From the NCBI GenBank assembly GCA_002706765.1, contig PAJV01000076.1:62001-126000 (forward strand): DNA of 64,000 bases. Reading direction: 5' to 3'. Positions within the stretch are counted from its first letter, which is position 1. Each line of letters starts with the position of its first letter. Made by a program: the position numbers and the translations under genes. Positions 1 through 9,038 of this stretch are shown in pieces. This stretch comes from Gimesia sp. Lineage in GTDB: Bacteria > Planctomycetota > Planctomycetia > Planctomycetales > Planctomycetaceae. The notes beneath the pieces are model-generated. The model worked only from the letters and a program-made list of their open reading frames with translations, ran no database searches and had not been told where the DNA came from.

Positions 1-878
1 TGGAATGAGTAATCGCCGGCGGCGACTCCCTCTGGATCCTTAAACCGAAAGACACAGTTCCATTTCACCACTTTCGCAGCCGGGAAACGAAAGCGGCCGT
101 AGCCCGCGTGCTGATAGCCGGGGGAGGGCTGATCGGGAGAAAAAACACCCATCGCGTACTTGCCGTCCTGTGTACTCAGGATGACCGGATCGTTCTGTTC
201 TCCCGGCCCGTCATCCAGAGGCTGCAGTTTCCCGGTCTTCGGATTCAGTTTCCAGAACTCTTCAAATTCCGCAGGCATGTAACCGGTGAGCGCTTCAAAC
301 TGGGCATAGGTGTGGTGTTCTCCCGAGGGAACCGTAAAAGTCACTCGATAATCGAGCACCTGGTCGAGATCCTGGTAACCAATGCGAACCTGTTTGGCAA
401 TCTGATGATCAGAAAGAACACGGGTATTGAGGGCCGGCATGCCAGATGATTTCTGTCCGGGCGCCAGCCAGAATGCCATCCGGGTCGTCGTACTCAGCTG
501 ATGATCACGACTTTGCAAACGAAGCAGTTTGCTGGATGACCGGGGACCCGCGCCGTCAGAACGTGAACCGGCTTCGGTCGGGTTAAAACACTCCGCCCAG
601 AACTCTCCCGGTTTTCCACAGTCAAAACTGGCGGCTGACTGCAGCTGTCTGCCATGATCAAAACTGTCGATGAATTCCTTGCCATTCCAGGTCAGCGAAT
701 GAATTGCGCCCGCCAGGCGACTGGTCGTGGTGATCACGATTTCCGAATCACCGGCTTTAGCTCGGATCACGGCATCGCCGTCTGGAGCAGCCTGACTTTG
801 ACTGGCGATGAAACAGCACAGGTTCAGCATCAGGAAACCGCGATAGCAGAAGCGTGTGCTACACAAATGGATCAACAT
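1..878 (-). CDS. Secreted protein of unknown function (3' end outside window)
   Basis: An open minus-strand frame runs off the left edge, about 292 codons visible. The ATG at 878 has AAGGA eight bases upstream. The N-terminus looks like a signal peptide: a short basic/hydrophobic stretch (residues about 10-26) ending in a small-residue site near SQA (about 28-30). The mature part is rich in Trp, Gly and aromatic residues and looks like a beta-rich extracellular domain; I recognise no catalytic motif. Its only minus-strand neighbour upstream is a small ORF separated by a hairpin, so it probably has its own promoter. The plus-strand frames over the same bases are shadows. I do not know the family. 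Confidence 0.7.
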   Translation of the reverse strand, partial: MLIHLCSTRFCYRGFLMLNLCCFIASQSQAAPDGDAVIRAKAGDSEIVITTTSRLAGAIHSLTWNGKEFIDSFDHGRQLQSAASFDCGKPGEFWAECFNPTEAGSRSDGAGPRSSSKLLRLQSRDHQLSTTTRMAFWLAPGQKSSGMPALNTRVLSDHQIAKQVRIGYQDLDQVLDYRVTFTVPSGEHHTYAQFEALTGYMPAEFEEFWKLNPKTGKLQPLDDGPGEQNDPVILSTQDGKYAMGVFSPDQPSPGYQHAGYGRFRFPAAKVVKWNCVFRFKDPEGVAAGDYSF

Positions 879-965
879 TCAAATGTCCTTCTGAAAAGTA
901 AGATCACGGGATCACGCCGGACAAACAGAATCTGCATTGGAAATCTCATTATATCGAAACCGGGT

Positions 966-988
966 AACCCCGAATGCAATTCGGGGTT
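966..988. terminator. Perfect 10-bp inverted repeat, candidate terminator
   Basis: AACCCCGAAT (966-975), a 3-base loop, then ATTCGGGGTT (979-988). It lies between the stop of the small minus-strand ORF (1093) and the start of the next minus-strand gene (878), as expected for a terminator. There is no clean T-run on either side, so a cruciform or RNA-stabilising role is also possible. Confidence 0.45.
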
Positions 989-1092
989 GTCGCAGACAAC
1001 AGGAAACCGTCAGGGGATTCGCACAATTCAGGATAATAGATCCGACCTGCATTGAGAGTTTCATTATAGCCAGCGTCCTCAAAGTGCATATG

Positions 1093-1437
1093 TTAAATCA
1101 AAGAGACCAGAAAACGAACCACCACCACTGGCCAGACTGCACTTGACTCCGGCGCGCCGCTGGAGATAAGCGCTGTTTTGGGTCGCGCGCGTGCCCAGTA
1201 TTCCGAGCACCGAAACACGTCCCACTGATTCGGTGAGTTCACTCGATTTGAGCTGCTTTTTTCCACATTTTCACCTGCATAAATTTGATTAGTGACTTCT
1301 GTATGCCTGCGGGTCAACGCAGTTCGCGGGACATCGCCACAGGTTGGCCTCGGCATCGCTTCATACCGCCCCGGCTTCAACCCGTATCGCCAACTCCTTT
1401 TCTTCAGATCCCCCTTGACGTCCACAAGCCACTCCAT
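1093..1437 (-). CDS. Small hypothetical protein, 114 residues
   Basis: An ATG at 1437 is preceded by a perfect AGGAGGT seven bases upstream, the best Shine-Dalgarno sequence among the uncertain ORFs here. The product is basic (many Arg and Lys in residues 8-60) and ends in a hydrophobic Val/Phe/Leu-rich tail (about residues 98-114) that could be a short membrane-seeking segment. A hairpin follows the stop about 105 bases downstream. I recognise no family. It could be a real small gene or a remnant of a mobile sequence whose ribosome-binding site survives. The ribosome site is seen directly; the rest is inference. Confidence 0.4.
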   Translation of the reverse strand: MEWLVDVKGDLKKRSWRYGLKPGRYEAMPRPTCGDVPRTALTRRHTEVTNQIYAGENVEKSSSNRVNSPNQWDVFRCSEYWARARPKTALISSGAPESSAVWPVVVVRFLVSLI

Positions 1438-1929
1438 AGAATCAACCTCCTGAATATTGAAGTTATAAAATCAAACCGGTAGAGAACTGCGACCGCAGCC
1501 TCAGTTGTATTTGCAGTGCGCAACGCAGGGTGCCGTAGCCAGCATTCCAGGCTGAGAAGACAGCAATCCTCCCGTGCATTAAATCCACGCTGAATTATAA
1601 AGTGATGTCACCCATCTCTGCAGATGAAAATCCGTAACCGGTCATGATCATGTTACCATTGATTATGTCTGGATCGTGCCGAGTTGCTTGACTCTGATTG
1701 GATTTCAGCCCCTGGTTGAATCGAGACGGGCTGTCGTAAATAACGACAGTCGTGTCGAAGAGATCTACTCAAGGCGTCCTTGTGAAGCTCCCTGTATCTT
1801 ACTTCAGCAATAGAAACGCTTTCTCAGCCTGATTTCAGCCTCATAAATTTTGTCCCGGAATGGACTGATTTATGCAGTGAATCCTGATTGAACTGTCTGA
1901 CATTCGCTTTGTTCAAGGGATTGCGCCGG
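1438..1929. other. Intergenic region with a small hairpin
   Basis: There is no convincing gene in this divergent interval. It holds CTGTCGT (1731-1737), a five-base loop, then ACGACAG (1743-1749), and a CATGATCATG palindrome near 1650. It should contain the promoters for the divergent 1437 and 1930 genes, but none is clear. Confidence 0.4.
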
Positions 1930-3009
1930 ATGAAATCTCCATTGTTTATCAAGATTCTGTTGTGTACCTGCACACTGTTTTACAGCTTGACTTTTATATC
2001 TGCTCCCTGTTCCGACTTAAGTCCGGTGACTGCAACAGTGCAAGCGGGCAATCCAGTCAGAAACGATCCCAAAACCAGGCAGGCGATCGAACGGGGGATA
2101 GACTGGCTGATCTCGGCAATCCACAGGGATGGAACGGTGGGACCCGACCAGTACCATATGCCTGATCTGAGTTGTACTGCGATCACTGGACTGGTGCTGC
2201 TTTCCGAAGGCAGTACCCCTCGTGGAGGAAAATATCAGAAGCAGAGTCGACTGGTATTGTATGGTGTTCTGGATCTGGTCGAGTCGCGCCGGCTAAATCG
2301 ATCGAAAGAAAATATTACCCTGGTACAGAGAAAAATCGGTCTGAATGCCGATCTGTTTCTGGCCACGCTTTATCTGAGCCAGGTTTACTATGATGCTCCG
2401 GGACAAGAGAAAGCGATTCGCGCTGCCCTGGACAAACTGGTGAATTATATCTGTCTGACCCAGGGCAAAGACGGCACCTGGGGCAATGAGAGCTGGGCAC
2501 CCGTGCTGGGTACGATCTTAGGCTGGGAATGTCTGCGCTCGGCCAGCTCGGCGGGCTTACGGATTGAAGCTTCGGAACAGCTGGTAGGGCAGGCTCTGAT
2601 GAAACATCTGAAGGAGCAGCCCGACGACAAACGGAACTGGATGCAGCAGTTTTATAAAGAGGCTGCGGGAGTACGCGTGCTGTATTCTTTGGGATACAGG
2701 AACACTCCTGAATTCCAGGAGTGTGTACAGACCATTCTGGAAACAGTCAAAACCGAGCCTCGCCTGTTTCGTTTTGCAGGGGGAGAAGAATACCTGGCCT
2801 TTTATTTTATTACGGAGTGCATGCTGAAAGGACAGGAAGAGAACTGGAAATACTGGTATCCGCAGGTGCGCGACGGTGTATTGAGAACTCAGAACCACGA
2901 CGGAAGCTGGAAAGGCCATCACTGTATTACTGATCGCACATTTTGTACTGCCGGCGTGCTGCTCACTTTGTTATCCCCTAATTTCAGTCTTTCCACATCA
3001 GATCTGTGA
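1930..3009 (+). CDS. Secreted alpha/alpha-toroid (prenyltransferase/squalene-cyclase repeat-like) protein
   Basis: A protein of 359 residues from ATG 1930; AAGGGA lies about ten bases upstream. The frame extends to a TTG at 1888, but the ATG places the hydrophobic signal peptide (about residues 5-25) at the N-terminus. The mature part repeats patterns typical of the alpha/alpha toroid fold: DGT near the start of the domain, GKDGTWGN in the middle and HDGSWKG near the C-terminus, each followed by Ala/Leu-rich helices. Related planctomycete proteins are exported and of unknown role; no cyclase DxDD motif is seen. It overlaps the next gene's alternative GTG start, and the two are probably co-transcribed paralogues. 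Confidence 0.75.
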   Translation: MKSPLFIKILLCTCTLFYSLTFISAPCSDLSPVTATVQAGNPVRNDPKTRQAIERGIDWLISAIHRDGTVGPDQYHMPDLSCTAITGLVLLSEGSTPRGGKYQKQSRLVLYGVLDLVESRRLNRSKENITLVQRKIGLNADLFLATLYLSQVYYDAPGQEKAIRAALDKLVNYICLTQGKDGTWGNESWAPVLGTILGWECLRSASSAGLRIEASEQLVGQALMKHLKEQPDDKRNWMQQFYKEAAGVRVLYSLGYRNTPEFQECVQTILETVKTEPRLFRFAGGEEYLAFYFITECMLKGQEENWKYWYPQVRDGVLRTQNHDGSWKGHHCITDRTFCTAGVLLTLLSPNFSLSTSDL

Positions 3010-3014
3010 CCTGC

Positions 3015-4235
3015 ATGTTCCCTCACATTCATCGCTACTCGATCTATTTACACGGCATACTGCTTGTTTTTCCGGGTGCGTTGCTTGCGCAGGATCGCTC
3101 CTCTCAAAGTCAGGTTAAGAGCAGAAAAGTCGCATCACAGCCGCAGCAGGCACACCTTGCGCTTTTGAAAGGCAGACGCTGGCTGGAACAACAGCAGGCG
3201 CGCCATGGCAGCTGGCAATCCAGGACCTATGCCGGTTTCGAGGGCAAAGTCGCCACCAGTGCACTGGTAATGTCGGCACTGGTGGAAGTAACACCTGCTA
3301 CGGCGGATCAGGAACTGACGATCCGCCCTGGATTGGCTTTTCTCAACTCAAAATTCAGCCAGAAGCCGCTCTGGAAATCGGTCGAAGCAGAATCGAATTA
3401 TCCCCTGTATTCCCTCAGCCTGATGCTGATGACGCTCAATCAGATTCAGTCGGATACAACCGCCGCTCAGTTACTACGGGATTCATTGAGCCAGGAACTG
3501 TTGCGACAGCAGACGATTATACAACCGGATCGAGTTTCTGCAGGTGCCGTGGCTGGAGGGTGGAAACCGGGAAGTGAACTCTTCTCTCAGCGATCTGCAG
3601 TCAGTCCAGCGAACGTCTCTGTCACTTATCATGCACTGGAAGCACTGTCCGGGGCGCGAAGATTACCACTGCAGAACCGGAACGCGGCACTCGACTATCT
3701 GCAGCATATTCAAATCCCCACTGGTGCTGCGGGGGCAGGAGGTTTTGTGTTTACCCTGATGCCCGATCATCCCTTGAATAAAGCGGGCTCGAAACGGAAT
3801 CAGGCAGGGCAGCAATACGGCGTTCCCTATCTCTCTGCCACCTGTGATGGAATCTCCGCGATGCTTGCCTGTGATGTGACTTCGGATGATCAAAGGATTC
3901 AGTCTGCGCTGGCGGCTCTGCCTCACTTGTCGCATTCGCGACTCGCTGAGATTACGTTAAATACAGAAGGTTCTTACCAGAAATTGGATGCCCTATATTT
4001 TTATGAAGCTGCAGCGACAGCGCGGGTCTGGCAGCAAATGCGGAACAGGGAAGTCCCCAATCAGTTCCTGAATTCACGACGTCATCAAATTCTGCAGACA
4101 CTCATTGAAACACAGCATGCTGACGGGCACTGGGAAAACCCGCTTCCCTGGATGATGGAAGACGATCCACTGATTGCCACCACATTCGCACTTCAGGCGC
4201 TGCATCGCTGTCGGACTCCGATAGACTCAAAGTAA
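3015..4235 (+). CDS. Secreted alpha/alpha-toroid protein, second of a tandem pair
   Basis: A protein of 406 residues from ATG 3015, five bases after the previous stop; a GTG at 3006 overlapping that stop is an alternative start. The first 23 or so residues form a signal peptide ending LLAQD. The body resembles its neighbour: HGSW followed by an Ala/Ser/Leu-rich helix (about residues 60-85), and ADGHWENP with an Ala/Leu-rich helix near the C-terminus. These are toroid repeats seen in prenyltransferase/terpene-cyclase-like and complement-like folds. No catalytic aspartates are apparent, so a binding or structural role at the cell surface is more likely. The tight spacing suggests the two proteins work together. 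Confidence 0.75.
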   Translation: MFPHIHRYSIYLHGILLVFPGALLAQDRSSQSQVKSRKVASQPQQAHLALLKGRRWLEQQQARHGSWQSRTYAGFEGKVATSALVMSALVEVTPATADQELTIRPGLAFLNSKFSQKPLWKSVEAESNYPLYSLSLMLMTLNQIQSDTTAAQLLRDSLSQELLRQQTIIQPDRVSAGAVAGGWKPGSELFSQRSAVSPANVSVTYHALEALSGARRLPLQNRNAALDYLQHIQIPTGAAGAGGFVFTLMPDHPLNKAGSKRNQAGQQYGVPYLSATCDGISAMLACDVTSDDQRIQSALAALPHLSHSRLAEITLNTEGSYQKLDALYFYEAAATARVWQQMRNREVPNQFLNSRRHQILQTLIETQHADGHWENPLPWMMEDDPLIATTFALQALHRCRTPIDSK

Positions 4236-4335
4236 AGTGAACGATGTGAAACAATCCCTGGTCTCCCGGATTATTTTTCATCTCACCATATCACCAAATA
4301 AGCCAGAGCGGGCGAAAGGAACACAGGTGACCTGA

Positions 4336-5046
4336 TCACTCATAAAATCCAGGCGGGATCTGGTCTGGGGATGCAAAGCGTTCGCCGTCGGGATTGTTTT
4401 CATCGACCACCCATGGATCTCCGTGATGATGGTAACCGCAGCGTTCCCAGTAACCGGGGGCGTCTTCAGCGAGGAAATCAATCCGTTTGAGCCACTTGGC
4501 ACTTTTCCAGGCATAGAGCAGGGGGACGATCAGACGGACCGGGCCGCCATGATCGGGGATCAGCGGCTGCCCATCATGTTGATCGCAGAGCAGGACATCT
4601 TCGGACTGAAAATCGTGCAGAGGGAGATTAGTGGTCCAGCCGCCATCATAGCCGGTCGCGACGACAAAGCGGGCATCCGGGTGTACGCCGGCTCTCTGCA
4701 TGATCTCCTGTCCGGAAACTCCTTCCCACAGATTTCCCAGCCGGGACCAGCGCGTGACACAATGGAAATCGGCGAAAACCCGAGTGCGGGGGAGCTGCTG
4801 GAATTCCTGCCAGGTGAAAGTGAGAGGGTTTGTGACCAGGCCGCCGATGTCGAGTTTCCAGGTGTCGAGATTGACCACGGGGACTGTGGTGGCATGGAGA
4901 ACAGGCCATTTTCGCGTCCGAGTCTGTCCGGCGGGAATCCGGTCCGGGCGAAGGGTGTCGGCACTGATGATGATTTCGTCATTATTTTCCGGGGGAAGCG
5001 GTGGAGCGCCGGTCTGATATTTCTCGGAATCAGGATTGTTATACAT
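4336..5046 (-). CDS. Molybdopterin-dependent sulfite-oxidase-like oxidoreductase (YedY/MsrP family)
   Basis: A protein of 236 residues. ATG 5046 has GGAG about eight bases upstream. The order of motifs fits the oxidoreductase molybdopterin-binding domain: LDIGGLV and the TFTWQEFQQLP strand/helix, then HCVTRWS with the molybdenum-ligand cysteine at residue 96, GYDGGWTTNLPL, and GGPVRLIVPLLYAWKSAKWL close to the C-terminus. Family members reduce methionine sulfoxide or oxidise sulfite-like substrates. No Tat or Sec signal is present, unlike E. coli MsrP, so this one looks cytoplasmic, and no MsrQ haem partner is adjacent. The gene is monocistronic, with secA divergent to it. Confidence 0.85.
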   Translation of the reverse strand: MYNNPDSEKYQTGAPPLPPENNDEIIISADTLRPDRIPAGQTRTRKWPVLHATTVPVVNLDTWKLDIGGLVTNPLTFTWQEFQQLPRTRVFADFHCVTRWSRLGNLWEGVSGQEIMQRAGVHPDARFVVATGYDGGWTTNLPLHDFQSEDVLLCDQHDGQPLIPDHGGPVRLIVPLLYAWKSAKWLKRIDFLAEDAPGYWERCGYHHHGDPWVVDENNPDGERFASPDQIPPGFYE

Positions 5047-5236
5047 CTGTAGGCTCCACAGTGATTTAAGAAGACGGATATCGGGCTGTTTTCCCTCAGA
5101 AATATAGGAATTTCGGCTAAATTATCCAGAGGAAGATATTACAAATGCCCCAGACTTGGCACATTGGTTGCATTTCTGTATGAGTGAGCCTTCCAATCTT
5201 CTGAAGTAGCGGTCGTGATCCGGCGGAATAACGCCA

Positions 5237-5265
5237 TTGACCATATTTTTCAAAATAAATAAACT
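5237..5265 (+). promoter_or_regulatory. Candidate housekeeping promoter of secA
   Basis: TTGACC (5237-5242), a 17-base spacer, TAAACT (5260-5265). It sits in the 398-base interval between the divergent molybdoenzyme gene and secA, about 180 bases before the secA ATG. I see nothing else definite in the interval. Pattern match only. Confidence 0.4.
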
Positions 5266-5444
5266 TCGGAAAGAGAAGAACTTACAGAAATTAAATGTAT
5301 TCTGGGTAAGGATGAGCTGGTGCTGGCGAATGATTCTGACATCAGGGAACTGCTTTTTGTTCCTGCCAGTATGACAGTCGCACTCTGATCGACCAGAAGA
5401 AATATTGCAGACTATTTTTCGAGAATTCGAGTTCGGGTTAAACA

Positions 5445-8400
5445 ATGGAATTCCTAGACAAGCTGGGTGAATGGCTGACAACGGTAACAGCATGGTTGGA
5501 ACGGTTTCTGACCGGGTTATTCGGTTCATCAAATGAACGCCAGATTCGGAAACTGGGTTTCGTCAGGGACAAAGACGGGAATGATCAAATCGTGCCCGGG
5601 TCGATGCTGGCGGAAATCGACAGTTTTGAACCGGAGTTGATGAAACTCTCAGACGAAGAATTGAAACAGACGACGGAGAAACTCCGTGCCCGCCTTGACG
5701 CGGGGGAAACACTGGATGATCTTCTGACTTATGCATTTGCAGCCGTGCGTGAGTCGGCACGTCGTAATTTGAGTATGCGCCATTACCCCGTGCAGATGAT
5801 CGGGGGCTACTTTCTGCATAAAGGCATGATTGCAGAAATGGTCACCGGGGAAGGGAAAACCCTGGTTTCTTCTCTGCCGGCGTTCCTGAATGCGCTTCAG
5901 GGTAAAGTCCATATCGTGACCGTCAATGATTATCTGGCATTACGTGACATGGAATGGATGGGGCCCATTCATATTGCTCTGGGACTGACGGTCGGCGCGA
6001 TCCAGTCCAAAATGGGGCCGGAAGAACGTCAGAAACATTACGGCTGCGATATCACCTATGGTACGAATAATGAGTTCGGCTTCGATTATCTCCGCGATAA
6101 TATGAAACCGGTCAAAGAGCTGCAGGTGCAGGGACCTCTGAATTATGCCATCGTGGACGAAATCGATAACATTCTGATCGACGAAGCACGGACGCCGCTG
6201 ATTATCTCCGGACCGGCCCAGGATGATCTGACTAAATACTCCAAAGCCAATTCCGTGTCTTTGAAGCTGATTGTCGGCACGGATTTTGAAGTCAAAGAAA
6301 AAGAGCATACCTGTCACCTGACAGATGCCGGAGTCAAGCACGCCGAAGAGCTGGCGGGTGTGGAAAGCTTTTATACCGCCGGGAACATGGAATGGCCGCA
6401 CCTCATCGATAACTCGCTGAAAGCGCATCACCTTTATAAACGGGATGTCAATTATGTCGTCCAGCAGGGCGAAGTGATTATCGTGGACGATCACACCGGT
6501 CGACTGATGCCGGGCCGTCAGTGGGGCGATGGTCTGCACCAGGCTGTCGAAGCCAAAGAAGGCGTGAAAATCAAGGAAGAGTCCCAGACTCTGGCCACGA
6601 TTACCCTGCAGAACTTTTTCAAGTTGTACGACAAGCTGTCCGGGATGACCGGTACCGCGATCACGGAAGCAGAAGAGTTCTGGAAAATTTATCAGCTGGA
6701 TGTGGTCAGTATTCCGACTAACCGTCCCATGCAGCGCATCAATCATCCCGATGTGATTTATCAGACCGAAAAAGAGAAATGGACCGCCATCGCCGACGAA
6801 GTCCGCGAAGTTCATAAACAGGGACGTCCGATTCTCGTGGGTACGGTTTCAATCGAACAGTCGGAAATCGTCAGCCACAAACTGAGCAAATACGGCATTC
6901 CGCACAACGTGCTGAACGCCAAACATCATGAGCGTGAAGCCGAGATCATTGCCCAGGCCGGTCGTAAAGGTGCCGTCACCATCGCCACAAATATGGCCGG
7001 TCGTGGTACCGACATTATTCTGGGGGGAAGTGCCGAGCATATCGCCTGGGAAGAATTGAGCCAGAAATACGAGTCTCGCATCCAGGTACCCAAGGCGGAG
7101 TGGGACCAACTGGTCAAAGAGATCGAAAAACGGGAAGGGATGGATGTCGAAGCAGACGAGGTCACGCAACTGGGTGGCTTACACGTGATCGGCTCCGAAC
7201 GTCACGATTCCCGCCGCATCGATTTACAGCTGCGCGGTCGTTCGGGACGCCAGGGAGACCCGGGTTCCAGCCGCTTCTTCCTGTCACTCGAAGACAAGCT
7301 GATGCGCGTTTTTGCCGGGGAATGGGTGAAAAATATTCTGTCTCGCCTGGGCATGGAAGAGGGAGAAGCCATCGAAAGCCGCATGGTTTCCAAGCGTGTC
7401 GAAGGCGCACAGAAAAAACGTGAGGAAACTCACTTCGAGCAGCGCAAGCATCTGCTGGAATATGATGAAGTCATGGACGAACAGCGAAAAACCGTCTATG
7501 GATATCGTCAGCGGATTCTGGATGGCTGTAACTGCCGGGATCTGATTCTGGAAATGATCGAACGCCAGGTCGACGAAGAGACCGAACGTCTGCTTGATAA
7601 AAATTATGGCTGGGACACCATCGCCGCCTGGTGTGGTCAGGAAGCGCATATCGAGGTGGAATCTGCCAATATTCGCGATATGGATTACGAGCAGCTGGTC
7701 ACCTATCTGAAAGACGAAGGCAGCCTGCAGGCCGATGATCTGATTGCAGAGCAGATCAATGAAAATCTGCCCGAAGAATATGAAGATGACTGGAACTGGC
7801 AGGCCCTGACCAAATGGGCGAATGCCTATTTCAGCTTGAATCTGAATGATCGTGAACTGAAGAAAATCGGCCGGGATGGACTGCATCAGACCCTGTTTGA
7901 CCAGGCGCAGAAAGCCATCGAACGGATTGATTTCACCCCGCTCCAGGCATTCCTGGATGACGACTGGGGTTCGCGTTCGCTGGCAGGCTATCTGAACTAC
8001 CAGTTCGGTATCGAAGCCGACCCCGAAGAGTTTAAAGCGTTGAGCGTTCCCGAAGCAAAAGCCAAAGTACTGGAAAAAGTAAAAGAGCTGTACCGGGAAA
8101 AAGAAGTCAGCTTCCCGGTGACCGTTGGCATGTACAATTTTCTGGGCAATCAACAGCCTGGGAATGAAGCGAACAGCCGCGTCGGACTGGTGAAGTGGGC
8201 CAATTCACGATTTCATTCCAACCTTGACCTGGAAGCCTTGAAAGGTAAACAGGTCAACGAGATTCAGAATATCTTATCGGCGGAAAGCGAAAAGGTTTTC
8301 GTCAATGGGGAAGCCTCGAAGCAGATCGAGCAGTATCTGACGAAGGCCTATACCCGCGAAGCAGCCGGTTCTGCCGGTAAAAGTGCTCACCCGGTGCAGA

Positions 8401-8993
8401 ACAAAGCGGCCCTGGGTGAACTGGCAGCCTGGGCCAACACGGAACTGGAACTGAATCTGACGACCGAAGAACTGGAACCGCTTTCCGATGATGAAGTCCG
8501 AATTCGCCTGTACCAGGCTTATAATAAACGATATCGACCTGAACTCAGCCAGGCAGAACGCTCGCTGATTCTGGAAGTCCTCGATACCTCGTGGAAAGAC
8601 CACCTGTATTATATGGACCATTTGCGGTCGGGTATTGGCCTGGTGGGTTATGCCCAGAAAGATCCCAAAGTCGAGTATCGGCGTGAAGGGATGAAGGCGT
8701 TTGACAGCATGTGGGGCCGCATTGGTCAGCAGGTCACTTCCGCGATTTTCCGCCTGGAAAAGCAGAGCCCTGATTTCGTCGGTTCCTTGTGGCGGGTGAC
8801 TGATACGGTCCACGAAGAAGTCACTGATGATTACGATTATGGTGAAGAGGGTGAGGGGGATAGCAATTCTTCCGAGCCTGCTCAGCAGGCGATCGATCCG
8901 ATCGTCAATCAGCAACCCAAGGTCGGTCGCAATGATCCCTGTCCGTGTGGCAGCGGGAAAAAATTCAAAAAATGCTGCGGAAAGAATCTGTAG
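5445..8993 (+). CDS. secA: Preprotein translocase ATPase SecA, enlarged
   Basis: SecA drives post-translational export through SecYEG at the inner face of the membrane. Visible features: Walker A TGEGKT at residues 134-139, DEAD-box variant VDEID at 237-241, [11 protein letters not shown] just after, GRGTDI in the second motor domain, and a C-terminal zinc-binding [13 protein letters not shown] (Cys 1166, 1168, 1177, 1178) of the SEC-C type that binds SecB or ribosomes. At 1182 residues it is much longer than the usual 850-950. The extra length lies between about residues 720 and 1030, where roughly five degenerate repeats centred on 'WAN' motifs replace the compact helical wing. ATG 5445 gives the normal amphipathic N-terminus; the ribosome site is weak. 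Confidence 0.97.
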   Translation: MEFLDKLGEWLTTVTAWLERFLTGLFGSSNERQIRKLGFVRDKDGNDQIVPGSMLAEIDSFEPELMKLSDEELKQTTEKLRARLDAGETLDDLLTYAFAAVRESARRNLSMRHYPVQMIGGYFLHKGMIAEMVTGEGKTLVSSLPAFLNALQGKVHIVTVNDYLALRDMEWMGPIHIALGLTVGAIQSKMGPEERQKHYGCDITYGTNNEFGFDYLRDNMKPVKELQVQGPLNYAIVDEIDNILIDEARTPLIISGPAQDDLTKYSKANSVSLKLIVGTDFEVKEKEHTCHLTDAGVKHAEELAGVESFYTAGNMEWPHLIDNSLKAHHLYKRDVNYVVQQGEVIIVDDHTGRLMPGRQWGDGLHQAVEAKEGVKIKEESQTLATITLQNFFKLYDKLSGMTGTAITEAEEFWKIYQLDVVSIPTNRPMQRINHPDVIYQTEKEKWTAIADEVREVHKQGRPILVGTVSIEQSEIVSHKLSKYGIPHNVLNAKHHEREAEIIAQAGRKGAVTIATNMAGRGTDIILGGSAEHIAWEELSQKYESRIQVPKAEWDQLVKEIEKREGMDVEADEVTQLGGLHVIGSERHDSRRIDLQLRGRSGRQGDPGSSRFFLSLEDKLMRVFAGEWVKNILSRLGMEEGEAIESRMVSKRVEGAQKKREETHFEQRKHLLEYDEVMDEQRKTVYGYRQRILDGCNCRDLILEMIERQVDEETERLLDKNYGWDTIAAWCGQEAHIEVESANIRDMDYEQLVTYLKDEGSLQADDLIAEQINENLPEEYEDDWNWQALTKWANAYFSLNLNDRELKKIGRDGLHQTLFDQAQKAIERIDFTPLQAFLDDDWGSRSLAGYLNYQFGIEADPEEFKALSVPEAKAKVLEKVKELYREKEVSFPVTVGMYNFLGNQQPGNEANSRVGLVKWANSRFHSNLDLEALKGKQVNEIQNILSAESEKVFVNGEASKQIEQYLTKAYTREAAGSAGKSAHPVQNKAALGELAAWANTELELNLTTEELEPLSDDEVRIRLYQAYNKRYRPELSQAERSLILEVLDTSWKDHLYYMDHLRSGIGLVGYAQKDPKVEYRREGMKAFDSMWGRIGQQVTSAIFRLEKQSPDFVGSLWRVTDTVHEEVTDDYDYGEEGEGDSNSSEPAQQAIDPIVNQQPKVGRNDPCPCGSGKKFKKCCGKNL

Positions 8994-9038
8994 CTCATGA
9001 CATTCCGGTACTGATGCCCGGTTGGGGAATGGAATCCC

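Noticed and set aside
108-1146. Plus-strand frames at 108-449, 654-1055 and 937-1146
   Set aside because: They overlie the minus-strand secreted protein or the hairpin region and have no ribosome sites or recognisable composition.
5312-5374. 20-codon ORF in the secA leader, considered as a SecM-like arrest peptide
   Set aside because: AAGG sits directly against the ATG, no arrest motif is visible and no secA-sequestering hairpin was found.
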